From: Pseudofrankia inefficax
GTDB taxonomy: Bacteria; Actinomycetota; Actinomycetes; Frankiales; Frankiaceae
Reading direction: 5' to 3'
Assembly (NCBI RefSeq): GCF_000166135.1
Contig: NC_014666.1
Coordinates: 3,410,001 to 3,474,000 of the forward strand
DNA: 64,000 nt
Positions within the stretch are counted from its first letter, which is position 1; every line of letters starts with the position of its first letter. The notes under the pieces were generated by a model. That model ran no database searches and had not been told where the DNA came from. It saw only the letters and a program-made list of their open reading frames with translations. The position numbers and the translations under genes were made by a program. Shown in pieces: positions 52,122 through 59,792 of this stretch.

Positions 52122-52772
52122 ATGGCAGGTCTCCGGGAGCGCAAACGCACCGAGACCCGGCAGCGCATCTCCGCCGGCGCGACGCGGCTGTTCGAGCAAC
52201 ACGGCTTCGAGAACGTGAGGCTGGTCGAGATCGCTGCCGCGGCCGACGTGTCCGTCAATACGGTCCTGAACTACTTCAGGGCCAAGGAGGACATGTTCTT
52301 CGACGCCGAGCCGGCCAGCTGTGACGAACTGGTGACGGCCCTCTCGGAGCGCGGTCCTGCCTCGTCCGCCGCGGCGCTTCGACCGCTGCTCGTCGACAGC
52401 CCGATACTGGCGGGCTCGTTACCCTGGGCGTCGGTTGACGACAGCTGGTGGAACGCGCTGCGCGAACGGGCCGCCTGCGAACGGCGGTCGCCGGCGCTGA
52501 CCGCGCGGCGGGCGTCGATCCTGTTGTCCTGGATGGCGCCGCTGGCCGAGGTGACCGGCTCCGCGGCGTGCGCGGCGATGGTGACCGGCATACTGGCCCT
52601 CCGGCAGACCGTCATGCAGGACGGGCTGATCGACGGGCAGAGACCGAGCATTGTGGGGCCTCGGGTCCGGACCATCATGAACAACGCACTGGACGCGCTC
52701 GAGCGGGCTTTCCCGGCGGAGCACCTCGGCCCGGTGGCGCCGGTTCCCCTCCAGGAAGCTCGGCAATGCTAA
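52122..52772 (+). CDS. TetR family transcriptional regulator
   Basis: A 216-residue TetR repressor. The DNA-binding domain spans about residues 7-55: RISAGATRLFEQHGFENVRLVEIAAAADVSVNTVLNYF is a very clear helix-turn-helix (quoted family region, split by helices). The C-terminal ligand domain is helical and unrelated in detail to the TetR at 48489. It is 16 bases behind the acyl-CoA dehydrogenase and 18 before the Rieske gene, so it is probably cotranscribed from the promoter with the TAAG-N8-CTTA element at 50917. That makes it the best candidate in the window for the protein that binds the recurring element, by autoregulation; this is an inference. Confidence 0.88.
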   Translation: MAGLRERKRTETRQRISAGATRLFEQHGFENVRLVEIAAAADVSVNTVLNYFRAKEDMFFDAEPASCDELVTALSERGPASSAAALRPLLVDSPILAGSLPWASVDDSWWNALRERAACERRSPALTARRASILLSWMAPLAEVTGSAACAAMVTGILALRQTVMQDGLIDGQRPSIVGPRVRTIMNNALDALERAFPAEHLGPVAPVPLQEARQC

Positions 52773-52790
52773 GGCGACGAGAGGCCTGCG

Positions 52791-54002
52791 ATGTTATCTG
52801 CCGCTGAATCTTTCCAGGCTGTGTCGAACGAGGAACTGGCGTTCCTCGGCACCGGACCGGTGCCGACGGCTCCGTACTACGACCGTGAGTACCACGAACT
52901 GGAGCGGGAGGCCGTCTTCAGGCGCAGCTGGCTGCATGTCGGGCGGGTGAGCGAGCTGACGGGAACCGACCCGTTCCTCGTCCGCCGGATCGGCGTCGCC
53001 CGAGCATCCGTGCTGATAACCCGGTCGCCGGACGGCGTACTGCGCGCGTTCCACAACGTGTGCCCGCACCGCGGCAACGAGCTGGTCGCCGAGGATGCCG
53101 GCGAGGCCCGATCGTTCAGCTGCCGGTACCACATGTGGAACTTCGGCACCGACGGCACGCTGCGGGCCGTACCTGACGAGAAGCGTTTCTACGATCTCGA
53201 CCGGTCCGCCTGCGGGCTGCGACCGATCGCCGTCGACACCTGCGCCGGCTTCCTGTTCGTCCATCTCGACGCCGCGCCGGCGCAGTCGCTCCAGGAGTCG
53301 CTGGGTCCGTTCGGCGACGACCTCGAACGGATCGGCTTCGCCCGCTTCACCGACTTCGAGCAGTACTCCTGCGACGTGGCGGCCAACTGGAAGACGGCCG
53401 CGCACAACTTCCAGGAGAACTATCACGTGCGCTGGGTGCATCGGCCGTCATCGGGCGGGCGGGCGACCTCCCGCGAGAACCCCTTCGGCTACAACTCGAG
53501 TTTCCGTTTCCACGGTCGCCACGGCGGCGGGACGCACTGGATCCCGCCCGGAGCGGCGCTGTCCGACGTCCGGGCCACGGCGATGCGGGCGGCGCCACCG
53601 GCCGACGACGCGCCGTGCCGCGGCAACTTCGACTTCTTTCACCTGTTCCCGAACCTCTACATCGAGCCGCTGGGAGGCTTCAACACGTTCACCATGCAGT
53701 TCTGGCCTCTCGACACCGAGCGCACCCGGCTGGTGGTCCGGGTCTACCGGGCCGGCGACGACACCTCGGCCTCGGCTCGGTTCAGCCGCGAGTACACCGC
53801 GTCGTCTCTCATGGACGTGCACGTCGAGGACGTCGAGGTGATCGAGGCGAACCAGCGTGGACTGCGGTCGGGCGCGCTCGAGCACATCCACTTCGGGGCG
53901 CAGGAAGCGTTGTGCCGTCAACTCCATGAGAACGTGGCCGAGATGGTCCGCACCTACCTGACGGGGCGTTCCACCGTGCCGGCCCGCACCGACGTCCGAT
54001 GA
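52791..54002 (+). CDS. Rieske non-heme iron oxygenase, alpha subunit
   Basis: A 403-residue ring-hydroxylating oxygenase alpha subunit. The Rieske [2Fe-2S] centre is Cys91-x-His93 and Cys111-x2-His114 (CPHRGNEL and CRYHMWNF). The mononuclear iron site is in HNFQENYHVRWVH with His212 and His217, plus Asn206/Glu209. It would insert oxygen into a substrate using electrons from a separate reductase and ferredoxin, none of which is in this operon; no beta subunit is present either, so it may act as an alpha-only type. Its TGA overlaps the ATG of a small unknown gene. Confidence 0.9.
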   Translation: MLSAAESFQAVSNEELAFLGTGPVPTAPYYDREYHELEREAVFRRSWLHVGRVSELTGTDPFLVRRIGVARASVLITRSPDGVLRAFHNVCPHRGNELVAEDAGEARSFSCRYHMWNFGTDGTLRAVPDEKRFYDLDRSACGLRPIAVDTCAGFLFVHLDAAPAQSLQESLGPFGDDLERIGFARFTDFEQYSCDVAANWKTAAHNFQENYHVRWVHRPSSGGRATSRENPFGYNSSFRFHGRHGGGTHWIPPGAALSDVRATAMRAAPPADDAPCRGNFDFFHLFPNLYIEPLGGFNTFTMQFWPLDTERTRLVVRVYRAGDDTSASARFSREYTASSLMDVHVEDVEVIEANQRGLRSGALEHIHFGAQEALCRQLHENVAEMVRTYLTGRSTVPARTDVR

Positions 54003-54370
54003 GCCAGGGCCAGCTCCCGCCCGGGTTCGAGGCGTTGGAGCCATTCACCGGCCACTGGGTGGCGGATACCCGCGGGCAGCGGGTTGGGCTGCGAGTGCGG
54101 AGCCGTCTGCCGGAACTGGAGGCGTTCTACGACGTGGCCAAGGAGTTGCTCGCGCCGGCCCTGGGCTATCTCGACGCTCGGCCGCTCGCCGATCTCGGTG
54201 AAGCCGACGCGCGGCTGCTCGGCCTCGTGCTGGCCCTCCCGCAGGTGGCGCTGGCCGTCGAGCAGCAACGTGACGCGGAGGCGGCGCACGCTCGGGTGCA
54301 GGCGAGGTTCGTCGTCGACCGCACCAGCGCCGATTTCGGCCAGTCCGCATCGCCGAGTGCCACCTGCTGA
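53999..54370 (+). CDS. Hypothetical protein, coupled to the Rieske oxygenase
   Basis: A 123-residue protein of unknown function, not recognised. It starts with PPGFEALEPFTGHWV, where an aromatic and proline pattern recalls the front of small acyl-CoA or oxygenase accessory proteins, and has a hydrophobic helix around LLAPALGYLDARPLADLG. No cysteine cluster or metal motif is seen. The ATG overlaps the preceding TGA (ATGA), so it is translated with the Rieske oxygenase and probably helps it. The following MaoC-like gene begins 105 bases later. Confidence 0.6.
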   Translation: MSQGQLPPGFEALEPFTGHWVADTRGQRVGLRVRSRLPELEAFYDVAKELLAPALGYLDARPLADLGEADARLLGLVLALPQVALAVEQQRDAEAAHARVQARFVVDRTSADFGQSASPSATC

Positions 54371-54475
54371 CGACCGGCAGGTCGGCGGACCGACGCGGTA
54401 TCGGTGGCGCCCTGATCCGGTCGAGGCCACGTTGTGACATGAGCCGACCGCCGCGTGGGATGGAGTGACACTGGT

Positions 54476-55318
54476 GTGATCGACGCCGATGCCCTCGCCG
54501 AGGACGCGATCGGCCCGTTTCCGGGGTGCCTGAGCGCCGACCTCATCCGCCGTTACGCCAGCGCCACCGGTGAGCGGTCGGAGCGGCCCCGGGCCGGCCT
54601 GGCGGTGCCTGCGGTCGCGGTGGTGACCCAGATCTGGGCGGCGCAGGAGGCTGGCCGCTCGGCGCTGGTCAGCGAGGACCTGCTGGCGGCCGCCTCGGGC
54701 GGGGTGCACGGCGAGCACGATGTCGTGCTGCACCGGCCGCTGGTTCCCGACGAGCCACTGCGGACCTGGGTACACCGCTTCGCGGCTCGCCCGGCGGGCC
54801 GGAACGCTCTGGTCACCTTGCGCTATTCGACGGTGGACGAGCGCGACGAGGTCGTCGCCGAGCAGCTGTGGACGACCGTCTATCTGAACGCCGGCTGCGC
54901 GGCGGCCGGGGCGCCCCTGCCCGACCACGCCTTTCCCGCCGGCGCACGCCGGCGCCCGGTGGGGGAGTACACGACGACGGTCGATGCCGATATGCCGCGC
55001 CGCTACGCGGAGGTGTCGGGAGACTGGTCGGACCACCATTTCGACGCGGCCGCCGCCCGCCGCAGCGGATTCGACCGGCCGTTCCTGCACGGGCTGTGCA
55101 CGATGGCGCTGGGCGCGCGGGCGGTCGTCGACGCGGTGGCCGGCGGCGATCCGGATCGGGTGCGGCGAGTCGCGGTGCGGTTCGCCGCGCCGGCCTTCGT
55201 CGGCGCGGACCTACGGGTCGGCGTCTACGAGGCTGGCGGACGCAGCTATGCCTTCGAGGCGATCTCGGATGGACGCGCGGTCCTCACGCACGGCCGGGTG
55301 GAGCTGCGCGGCGAGTAG
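54476..55318 (+). CDS. MaoC-like double hot-dog protein
   Basis: A 280-residue protein with two hot-dog halves. The first half (about 1-140) resembles non-catalytic MaoC N-domains; the second has RYAEVSGDWSDHHFD (about 173-187), a variant of the hydratase motif where D-x-N-P-x-H is changed to D-W-S-D-H-H, then GFDRPFLHGLCTMALGARAVV. It probably hydrates or hydrolyses a CoA thioester; the changed motif leaves catalysis uncertain. The start may be GTG 54476 (GGAG ten bases before) or GTG 54455. It ends the operon that includes the Rieske enzyme. Confidence 0.78.
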   Translation: MIDADALAEDAIGPFPGCLSADLIRRYASATGERSERPRAGLAVPAVAVVTQIWAAQEAGRSALVSEDLLAAASGGVHGEHDVVLHRPLVPDEPLRTWVHRFAARPAGRNALVTLRYSTVDERDEVVAEQLWTTVYLNAGCAAAGAPLPDHAFPAGARRRPVGEYTTTVDADMPRRYAEVSGDWSDHHFDAAAARRSGFDRPFLHGLCTMALGARAVVDAVAGGDPDRVRRVAVRFAAPAFVGADLRVGVYEAGGRSYAFEAISDGRAVLTHGRVELRGE

Positions 55319-55395
55319 ACAGGGCCCGGTCGGGGGTCTCACGTGCGCGTTCCCCGCGGATGAGCACCAGCGGACTGGACGGGCAGGCCGGCCCG

Positions 55396-55427
55396 GCGGG
55401 CGGCGCCGTTTCGGCGGCGCCGCCCGC
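55396..55427. terminator. Perfect 13-bp hairpin between convergent genes
   Basis: Arms 55396-55408 and 55415-55427 pair around a 6-base loop, between the ends of the MaoC-like gene (55318) and the MMPL gene (55440). It can act in both directions. Confidence 0.7.
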
Positions 55428-55439
55428 GAGCTCGGTTGG

Positions 55440-57653
55440 CTAGTGCGCGCCTCCTGACTCGCCGGTGCTGGGCCGGGCCAGGACCGGGTCGTCGGGCAGC
55501 GCGGCTCGCTGTGCGACGTTCGCCACCGGGCTAGCGCCCCTGGCGGCCGGTCGGGTGCGGGTGAGTGGCCGGCCGAGGGTCCGGTCGAGCCACCCGGGCC
55601 ACCACCAGTTGGCCTGGTCGAACAGGCTTACCAGCGCCGGGGCCAGCAGCGACCGCACGATGGTGGCGTCCAGCACGACGCCGATCGCCAGGCCGCTCGC
55701 GATGATCTTCACGACGGGGTCCGACGCCGATGCCAGGGCGACGAGCGTGGCGAACAGGATCAGCGCGGCGCAGGTGACCAGGCGGCCGGTCCGCGCGAGG
55801 CCCTCCACGACGGCTTCGTCGGTCGAGGCTCCGTCGTCGTGGGCTTCCTGGATGCGGCTGAGGATGAACACCTCGTAGTCCATGGACAGGCCGAACAGGA
55901 AGCCGAACAGCAGGACGGGTGCGAGGCCGTTGACCGCGCCGCTGCTGTTCAGCCCGAACAGGGCGTGCAGACCGTGGCCCCACTGCCACAGGATGACCAC
56001 GCAGCCGTAGGTCGCGGCCACCGAGAGCAGGTTCAGCAGGACCGCCTTGAGGGGCAGCACGACCGACCGCAGCGCGCGGGCGAGGAACAGGAACGTGATG
56101 GCGGCGACCAGGATCAGGGCGTAGGGGAACGCGTGGTAGACCGCATGTGAGTTGTCGTGCTGCAGGATCTCGTTGCCCCCGACGGCGTCCGCGCTCGGTG
56201 CCGCGGCCCGGATGCCCGCGAGGACAGAGCCCTGGCCCGCCTCCCCGATCTGCCGGGCCGGCATCGCGAACACGACGGAGGTGCCGTCGGCGGCCCGCCA
56301 CTGCGCGTCGGTGGGCCGCAGGACTCCGACGACCCCCTTGGCCGTGGCGAGCCGGTCGCCGACGGCTGCGGGGTCGAGGCCGGGACGGACCAGGACCGGA
56401 AGGGTCGTGAGCGTCCCGTCGGGGAAGCCGTCCGCGGTGAGCTGGGTGAGGCCGGTGCGGGCCGGGCCGCCCGAGGACAGGGAACGCAGCGAGGGCAGCG
56501 CGATGTTGATCGCGGTCGTCATCACGGCGAGCAGGATGAGGACGGCGGCGCCCACCGCGGCCGCGGCCCAGCGCCGGCGCACGACGCCCCGTGCCCAGCC
56601 CCGCCACAGCCGGTCGCCATCCCGGCGCCGCCACCGGAACCTGTCGAGCGCGGGCCCGAAGGCGCGCAGCAGGGCCGGGAGCAGGCTCACCGAGACGAGC
56701 GCGGCGATCGACGGGATGAACAGGCCGGCGACGGCCACCCCGCGCACGAACGACACAGGGATCACGACGAGCCCGACCAGGCCGACGCTCGCGGTCAGCC
56801 CGCTGACGAGGACCGCGTGACCGGCCCGGACCGTCGCGGCCCGAACCGCCTGGTCGTTGTCGAGGCCGGCCGCGCGGCTCTCCCGCCACCGGGTGACGAC
56901 GAGCAGCGCGTAGTCGATCGACATGCCGAGGCCGAGGATCGCCACGATCGCCTCGATCGACGGGTTGAACCTCGTGCCGGGGAACACGTAGGTCAGGCCG
57001 AGGACCGCCAGCAGCATCGTCACGATCGACACGAGCCCTGTCAGCAGCGGCAGCACGGCCAGGAAGGACCCGAAGACCCAGGCGAGGATGACCAGAGCCA
57101 GTGCCGCCCCGATGACGACCTCGACGAGGACGCTGGTGCCGCCGGAGCCGCCGCCGGCGGCCAGCTGCTCGACGCCGGTGACGTCCGTCCGGGTGCCGGG
57201 CAGCGCCGTCGTGGCGGCGTGCGCCAGCCGGTCCATGACCGCCGTGTCGACGGTGTCGGTCTGCGCGTCCGCGGGGTAGAGCAGCACCACCGTCGACTGG
57301 TGGCCGGCGCCCAGCAGCGCGGGCGCGTGCGTCGTCAGGTAGGAGACCGAGCGGATTCCCTGGTCATGGGGGATGGTCGCCTCGACGGCGCGCAGTGCCG
57401 CGGTCGCGCCGGGCGCGTCGGCGGTGGTCCCTTTCGGAAAGGTCAGCAGCAGGACGCTGGGATTGATCCCGGCGCCGCCGAACTGGCGGGCGAGGTTCTC
57501 GTTCGCGGTGAAGCCGGGGCTCGACAGCGCGAGGCCACTGCGCAGCCGGCCTGACACGGTCGGGGCCAGCACGAGGCCGACCACGAAGACGGCGAGCCAA
57601 CCAAACAGCACCAACCGTCGATGCTTCATGATCCATTCAGAGATGCGGTGCAC
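55440..57653 (-). CDS. MMPL family RND transporter
   Basis: A 737-residue membrane protein of the actinobacterial MMPL (mycobacterial membrane protein large) type, exporting lipids or glycolipids by proton exchange. Two repeats each have one transmembrane helix, a large outer loop and five more helices. Conserved cytoplasmic-side elements include the GLGMSIDYALLVVTRWRE and GLSMDYEVFILSRI motifs, where the D-Y pairs carry the proton relay. GTG 57653 has GAGGG upstream. It is divergent from the sensor kinase, which may control it. Cargo not deducible. Confidence 0.9.
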   Translation of the reverse strand: MHRISEWIMKHRRLVLFGWLAVFVVGLVLAPTVSGRLRSGLALSSPGFTANENLARQFGGAGINPSVLLLTFPKGTTADAPGATAALRAVEATIPHDQGIRSVSYLTTHAPALLGAGHQSTVVLLYPADAQTDTVDTAVMDRLAHAATTALPGTRTDVTGVEQLAAGGGSGGTSVLVEVVIGAALALVILAWVFGSFLAVLPLLTGLVSIVTMLLAVLGLTYVFPGTRFNPSIEAIVAILGLGMSIDYALLVVTRWRESRAAGLDNDQAVRAATVRAGHAVLVSGLTASVGLVGLVVIPVSFVRGVAVAGLFIPSIAALVSVSLLPALLRAFGPALDRFRWRRRDGDRLWRGWARGVVRRRWAAAAVGAAVLILLAVMTTAINIALPSLRSLSSGGPARTGLTQLTADGFPDGTLTTLPVLVRPGLDPAAVGDRLATAKGVVGVLRPTDAQWRAADGTSVVFAMPARQIGEAGQGSVLAGIRAAAPSADAVGGNEILQHDNSHAVYHAFPYALILVAAITFLFLARALRSVVLPLKAVLLNLLSVAATYGCVVILWQWGHGLHALFGLNSSGAVNGLAPVLLFGFLFGLSMDYEVFILSRIQEAHDDGASTDEAVVEGLARTGRLVTCAALILFATLVALASASDPVVKIIASGLAIGVVLDATIVRSLLAPALVSLFDQANWWWPGWLDRTLGRPLTRTRPAARGASPVANVAQRAALPDDPVLARPSTGESGGAH

Positions 57654-57837
57654 GTGGCCCTCGTTTCCGGCCGGCTGGTCCGGCTCGGCGACGACGCTAG
57701 GAAGGCACCCTCGCGCGCACATCGGCCGTGAGCAGGTATTCGGCGGTCCGGCTCCCGTGCTGCTCCTCCTCCCGGCGGACGGCGTGCTCCTCCCCACGGC
57801 GGAGGACAGGTGGGTGAGAGGTGCCTACTCTCGGTCC

Positions 57838-59031
57838 ATGCAGCTGGGAGCCTCGCGGGACCGTCTGGCCGACGCGCTGATCGGCGTGGCGGCGGCGGCC
57901 GGCCTGCTCGTCGACCATGCGCTGAGCCGGCCTGGCGACGCGACGACGCCCTGGCAGGTGCTGATCGCCGTCGTCACCGGCCTCGCGCTCGCCGGCCGGC
58001 GCCGTCTGCCGGTGACGTCGTTCGCGGTCACCGTGACCCTCGTCCTTCTCGGTCTGCCGATGCTGCACGCGACCCGCGCCGCCGTCACGACGACGATGGT
58101 GGCCGCCGCGACCATCGCCCATCAGGGGCCGCGGAAGATCTCCGTCGTCGTCGGCCTCGCCCTGGTGCCGTGCGTCGGCCTCGGCGTCGTCCTCTCCAGG
58201 ACCGACGACGCCGGATGGGCGACGTTCGTGGCCTACACCGTGGTCGTGCTCGCCGCGGTCGCGGCCGGGGACGCCTGGCGGTGGCGGCAGGAGACGACCC
58301 GCGCCCGGGCCGCCGCCCTCCAGGCCCGCCAGGCCGCGGACGCGCAGGCGCGCTACGACGCGAACAGGTTGCGGCTCGCCAGGGACCTGCACGACAGCGT
58401 CGGGCACGCGCTCGTGGCGATCAACACCCAGGCCGGGGTCGCCGCGCACCTGCACAGCCGGGACGCCGACCCGGGGCTGGTGGACGCGCTGCGTGAGATC
58501 AAGCTGGCCTCCGCGGTGGCGCTGGACGAGCTGCGGGCGACGGTCCGCGCGCTGCGCACCGACGTTCGGGGCACGACGAGCGGCTCCCCGCTCGCCATGG
58601 AGGCTGGTTCCGCCCTCACCGCGGAGGGCATCGAGGCACTCAGCCGGCCGCTTCGGGCACAGGGGCTCGTCGTGGAGATCGTCGGGTCGCCGGCGACCGC
58701 CGCGATTCCGGCCGGTGTCGCCGAGGCGGGCTACCGCATCGTGCAGGAGAGCCTGACCAACGTGCTGCGCCACGCCAGCGCCACCCGGGTCCGGGTCGAG
58801 CTCGACCACGGGCCCGACGCGGTGGGCATCGTCGTGCACGACGACGGCCTCGGGCGCTCGACCCCGGTCACGCCGAAGGCTGGGCACGGCCTCGTCGGGA
58901 TGACCGAACGGGCCGAGGCGCTCGGCGGCACCCTGACGGCCGGGCCAGGCGCCGGCGGCTGGCTGGTCCGCGCGCGGCTGCCCGCGGTCCCGCCGGCCGG
59001 CGTGAACCCCCCAGCCATCAGCGTGCTGTGA
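57838..59031 (+). CDS. Sensor histidine kinase (NarL-type system)
   Basis: A 397-residue HisKA_3-type sensor kinase. Four or five N-terminal transmembrane helices (residues about 10-140) without an obvious outer sensor domain, then the phospho-acceptor His185 in LARDLHDSVGHAL. The ATPase domain shows the N box QESLTNVLRHA and the G box GHGLVGM. ATG 57838 lies six bases after TACTCT, suggesting a leaderless mRNA. Its stop overlaps the response regulator start (GTGA). The system stands between the MMPL transporter and a GGDEF gene; sensing an envelope or membrane signal is plausible. Confidence 0.9.
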   Translation: MQLGASRDRLADALIGVAAAAGLLVDHALSRPGDATTPWQVLIAVVTGLALAGRRRLPVTSFAVTVTLVLLGLPMLHATRAAVTTTMVAAATIAHQGPRKISVVVGLALVPCVGLGVVLSRTDDAGWATFVAYTVVVLAAVAAGDAWRWRQETTRARAAALQARQAADAQARYDANRLRLARDLHDSVGHALVAINTQAGVAAHLHSRDADPGLVDALREIKLASAVALDELRATVRALRTDVRGTTSGSPLAMEAGSALTAEGIEALSRPLRAQGLVVEIVGSPATAAIPAGVAEAGYRIVQESLTNVLRHASATRVRVELDHGPDAVGIVVHDDGLGRSTPVTPKAGHGLVGMTERAEALGGTLTAGPGAGGWLVRARLPAVPPAGVNPPAISVL

Positions 59032-59705
59032 CCGCTGGCCTCCGGGTCGTCGTCGCCGACGACCAGACCCTCGTGCGCAGCGGCTTCGCGGCCCTCCTGG
59101 CTGCCGAACCCGACATCGACGTCGTCGGGCAGGCCGGTACCGGAGCCGACGCGGTCGCGGAGGTCACCAGGACGCGGCCCGACGTGGTGCTCATGGACAT
59201 CCGCATGCCGGTGCTCGACGGCATCGAAGCGACCCGCCGAATCCGCGCGGACCCGGCGCTGGCGGGCGTACAGGTCCTCATCCTGACCACGTTCGACCTC
59301 GACGACTACGTGTATGGGGCGCTTCGGGCCGGCGCCAGCGGCTTCCTGCTGAAGGGCATGGAGCCCACGGCGCTTGTCCACGCCGTCCATCTGGTCCGCG
59401 ACGGTGGGGCGCTGCTCGCGCCCTCGGCCACCCGGCTGCTCATCGACGCCCAGGCGCACGCGCCCGCGCGACGGCAGGAGACCTCGATGGCCCTGGCCGG
59501 CAACGTCACGGAGCGCGAACGGGAGGTGCTCGTCCTCGTCGCCGAGGGCCTCGCGAACGCCGACATCGCGGACCGGCTGTCCATCAGCCCGTTGACCGTC
59601 AAGTCGCACCTGTCGAGCCTGCTCGCGAAGCACAACCTGGCGACCCGGGTCCAGCTCGTGGTCCTCGCCTACGAAAGCGGGCTCGTGATTCCCGGTGGGC
59701 CCTGA
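59028..59705 (+). CDS. NarL/LuxR-type response regulator
   Basis: A 225-residue regulator: receiver domain with Asp57 as phosphorylation site (VVLMDIRMP), DD at 11-12 and the conserved Lys in LLKGM near 110, then a LuxR helix-turn-helix over about 155-215 (LTEREREVLVLVAEGLANADIADRL, TVKSHLSSLLAKH). Its GTG overlaps the kinase stop codon, so the pair is translationally coupled. The divergent MMPL gene, with no gene between, is a likely target. Confidence 0.93.
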   Translation: MTAGLRVVVADDQTLVRSGFAALLAAEPDIDVVGQAGTGADAVAEVTRTRPDVVLMDIRMPVLDGIEATRRIRADPALAGVQVLILTTFDLDDYVYGALRAGASGFLLKGMEPTALVHAVHLVRDGGALLAPSATRLLIDAQAHAPARRQETSMALAGNVTEREREVLVLVAEGLANADIADRLSISPLTVKSHLSSLLAKHNLATRVQLVVLAYESGLVIPGGP

Positions 59706-59792
59706 TCGTTCCCGGCCGAGACGCCCGTCGGCTCGGCGCAGCGCCACGCCGGTCGGCCTGACGAGAGCCCGAGACCTCGCCGGCCGTGGGAG

